NCBI GenBank assembly: GCA_011526335.1
Contig: WTJB01000277.1
Location: 1-6,761 of the forward strand
DNA length: 6,761 nucleotides
Direction of reading: 5' to 3'
Source of the DNA: Candidatus Arcticimaribacter sp.
Lineage (GTDB): Bacteria; Bacteroidota; Bacteroidia; Flavobacteriales; Flavobacteriaceae
The translations under genes were made by a program, and so were the position numbers. Positions 5,382 through 6,761 of the stretch are shown here, piece by piece. The number at the start of each line of letters is the position of its first letter. The stretch's first letter is position 1. Below the pieces are notes generated by a model that saw only the letters and a list, made by a program, of their open reading frames with translations, made no database searches and was not told the origin of the DNA.

Positions 5382-6677
5382 ATGGAAAATTCTTTTGTAG
5401 AAGAGTTGCGATGGCGCGGCATGCTGCACGATATCATGCCCGACACCGCTGCACATTTAAATGCTGGAAAAACAGCAGGTTATATTGGTTTTGATCCCAC
5501 AGCAGATTCCTTGCATATAGGTAGTTTGGTGCAGATTTTGATTTTGATGCATTATCAACGTGCTGGACATCAGCCCATTGCGCTGGTAGGTGGAGCGACG
5601 GGGATGATTGGTGACCCTTCCGGTAAATCGGATGAACGCAATCTCTTGGACGCAGAAACACTCGAAAAAAACATAGCAGGAATAAAAGCACAACTGGGGC
5701 GTTTTTTAGATTTTGATACCGATGCAGCTAATCCTGCCATACTGGTCAACAACTTTGACTGGATGAAAAACTATACCCTGATTGATTTTTCTAGGGAAAT
5801 AGGAAAACACATAACCGTCAATTATATGATGGCGAAAGATTCTGTAAAAAAACGACTGGGAACGGATGCTAAGGTAGGCATGTCGTTTACAGAATTCACC
5901 TATCAACTACTACAGGGGTATGACTTTTTGCACCTCTACAAACATTACAATTGTAGCCTGCAAATGGGCGGTAGCGATCAATGGGGAAATATTACGACAG
6001 GAACCGAATTGATCAGAAGAAAAGCAGGAGGCAAAGCCTATGCCATTACTTGTCCCTTAATTACCAAAGCCGACGGAACTAAATTTGGAAAAACTGAAGG
6101 AGGGAATATTTGGTTGGACAAAGCCCGAACGTCTCCCTATAAATTTTATCAGTATTGGCTAAATGCCTCAGATGCTGATGCAGAAAATTATATTAAAATT
6201 TTCACTTTCCTAACCAAAGAGGAAATCGAAAGTCTCATCACTGAACATAGAGCCTCACCCCATTTGCGCCTATTGCAGAAGCGTATTGCAGAAGAAGTTA
6301 CCCTTTTGGTTCATTCGCAAAATGATTTAGACAATGCCATAAAAGCGTCTAATATATTGTTTGGACGGTCTACTTCGGACGACTTGCTAGCGCTTGATGC
6401 GGCTACATTTTTGGATGTCTTTGAAGGAGTTCCTCAGGCAGAACTGTCAAAGTCGACCCTTGAAGATGGGTTAGATATTCTACCTGCATTGGTTGGTGAA
6501 AGCGGATTTTTGTCCTCTAATGGAGAAGCAAGAAGGGCCTTAAAAGAGAATTCTATTGCTGTAAATAAAACCAAAGTAGGGGCTGACAAAAAGTTAACAG
6601 AAGCAGATTTGATCAACTCTACCTACATCTTATTGCAACGTGGAAAAAAGACCTATTTTATTTTAAAATTTGTCTAA
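5382..6677 (+). CDS. tyrS: tyrosyl-tRNA synthetase
   Basis: This class I aminoacyl-tRNA synthetase charges tRNA-Tyr with tyrosine in the cytosol. The 431 residues agree with the usual 420-430. Catalytic marks are [17 protein letters not shown] (33-49), with the tyrosine-contacting Y34 and the HIGH-type motif HIGS at 45-48; YQLLQGYDF (174-182) in the tyrosine pocket; GGSDQWGNI (197-204); and the KMSKS-type loop KFGKT (234-238), the form found in the E. coli enzyme. A C-terminal S4-like RNA-binding domain covers about 363-425 (from LDILPAL through [18 protein letters not shown] to ILLQRGKK). The start at 5382 gives the normal N-terminus before the WRGMLHD helix. It has its own promoter in the divergent spacer. 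No T-box or attenuator is visible, as expected outside the Firmicutes. Its stop overlaps that of the next gene, which runs the other way. Confidence 0.96.
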   Translation: MENSFVEELRWRGMLHDIMPDTAAHLNAGKTAGYIGFDPTADSLHIGSLVQILILMHYQRAGHQPIALVGGATGMIGDPSGKSDERNLLDAETLEKNIAGIKAQLGRFLDFDTDAANPAILVNNFDWMKNYTLIDFSREIGKHITVNYMMAKDSVKKRLGTDAKVGMSFTEFTYQLLQGYDFLHLYKHYNCSLQMGGSDQWGNITTGTELIRRKAGGKAYAITCPLITKADGTKFGKTEGGNIWLDKARTSPYKFYQYWLNASDADAENYIKIFTFLTKEEIESLITEHRASPHLRLLQKRIAEEVTLLVHSQNDLDNAIKASNILFGRSTSDDLLALDAATFLDVFEGVPQAELSKSTLEDGLDILPALVGESGFLSSNGEARRALKENSIAVNKTKVGADKKLTEADLINSTYILLQRGKKTYFILKFV

Positions 6678-6761
6678 TAGACCATAAGATTACATCCGCG
6701 GATTGCACTGTGATCTAGTCGTCCCATGACTTCAAAACGACCATCTTGGTGAACACGGCCA
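6674..6761 (-). CDS. 3' end of a LuxE/PaaK-type acyltransferase gene (partial)
   Basis: On the - strand an open frame enters from the right edge (first full codon at 6760) and ends at TAG 6674-6676, giving the last 28 residues of a protein. They include the run [17 protein letters not shown]. The pattern GR-x-D-x-S-x-IRGCNL resembles the end of adenylate-forming acyl-protein synthetases of the LuxE type, which I recall as common in Bacteroidota. Those enzymes activate a fatty acyl group as acyl-AMP and pass it on. The fragment is too short for a firm assignment. The stop overlaps the tyrS stop by four bases, so the two genes converge without a spacer. Confidence 0.5.
   Translation of the reverse strand, partial: GRVHQDGRFEVMGRLDHSAIRGCNLMVY

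Noticed and set aside
5171..5494. Open frame of 107 codons on the + strand crossing the epimerase/tyrS spacer
   Set aside because: It reads antisense through the epimerase start, then out of frame into tyrS, and shows no protein-like motif. It is explained by the two real genes.
6694..6703. Palindrome ATCCGCGGAT
   Set aside because: A ten-base palindrome within codons for IRG of the right-edge gene; it is short and coding, so chance is the simplest explanation.
1..6761. Search for tRNA or rRNA genes, CRISPR arrays, insertion sequences, riboswitches or defence genes
   Set aside because: No cloverleaf, direct-repeat array, transposase motif or long structured leader was seen; nearly all of the window is filled by ordinary coding regions.

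Overview
The window looks like a piece of a Bacteroidota chromosome, most likely from the Flavobacteriia. The DNA is AT-rich and the spacers are short. Starts lack obvious Shine-Dalgarno sequences. Upstream regions carry matches to the Bacteroidota -7 promoter element TAnnTTTG. Several proteins belong to families I know mainly from this phylum (DUF4271, DUF4296, the phylum-type HemD). All assignments come from reading motifs; no database search was run.

Layout. The left edge holds what is probably the last codons of an acyltransferase gene. It runs into a small DUF423 membrane protein gene on the + strand. Facing it on the - strand is a two-gene unit, DUF4271 membrane protein then uroporphyrinogen-III synthase (hemD), transcribed leftwards from a 92-base divergent spacer. 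Rightwards from that spacer runs a tightly coupled operon: polyprenol-phosphate mannose synthase-like GT2, dihydroorotase (pyrC), and a DUF4296 lipoprotein, joined by two ATGA stop/start overlaps. Converging on it is an NAD(P)-dependent epimerase/extended SDR on the - strand. A 77-base divergent spacer separates that gene from tyrS (tyrosyl-tRNA synthetase, + strand). The right edge holds the last 28 codons of a - strand gene that looks like a LuxE/PaaK-type acyltransferase.

How it fits together. This is mostly housekeeping: tetrapyrrole synthesis, pyrimidine synthesis, tRNA charging and a sugar-lipid donor, mixed with uncharacterised conserved envelope proteins. No mobile element, CRISPR array, RNA gene or defence system is visible. 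The observations most worth a second look are: a dihydroorotase whose HxH metal motif reads QVH; a DUF423 gene that seems to have lost its normal start and overlaps the upstream reading frame; a shared GTACTTTTG promoter core placed so close to two start codons that leaderless or near-leaderless mRNAs are expected; stop-codon overlap at all three convergent junctions; and a lipoprotein with three Bacteroidota O-glycosylation-type sequons in the same operon as a mannosyl-lipid synthase. Nothing here is convincingly a wholly new system.
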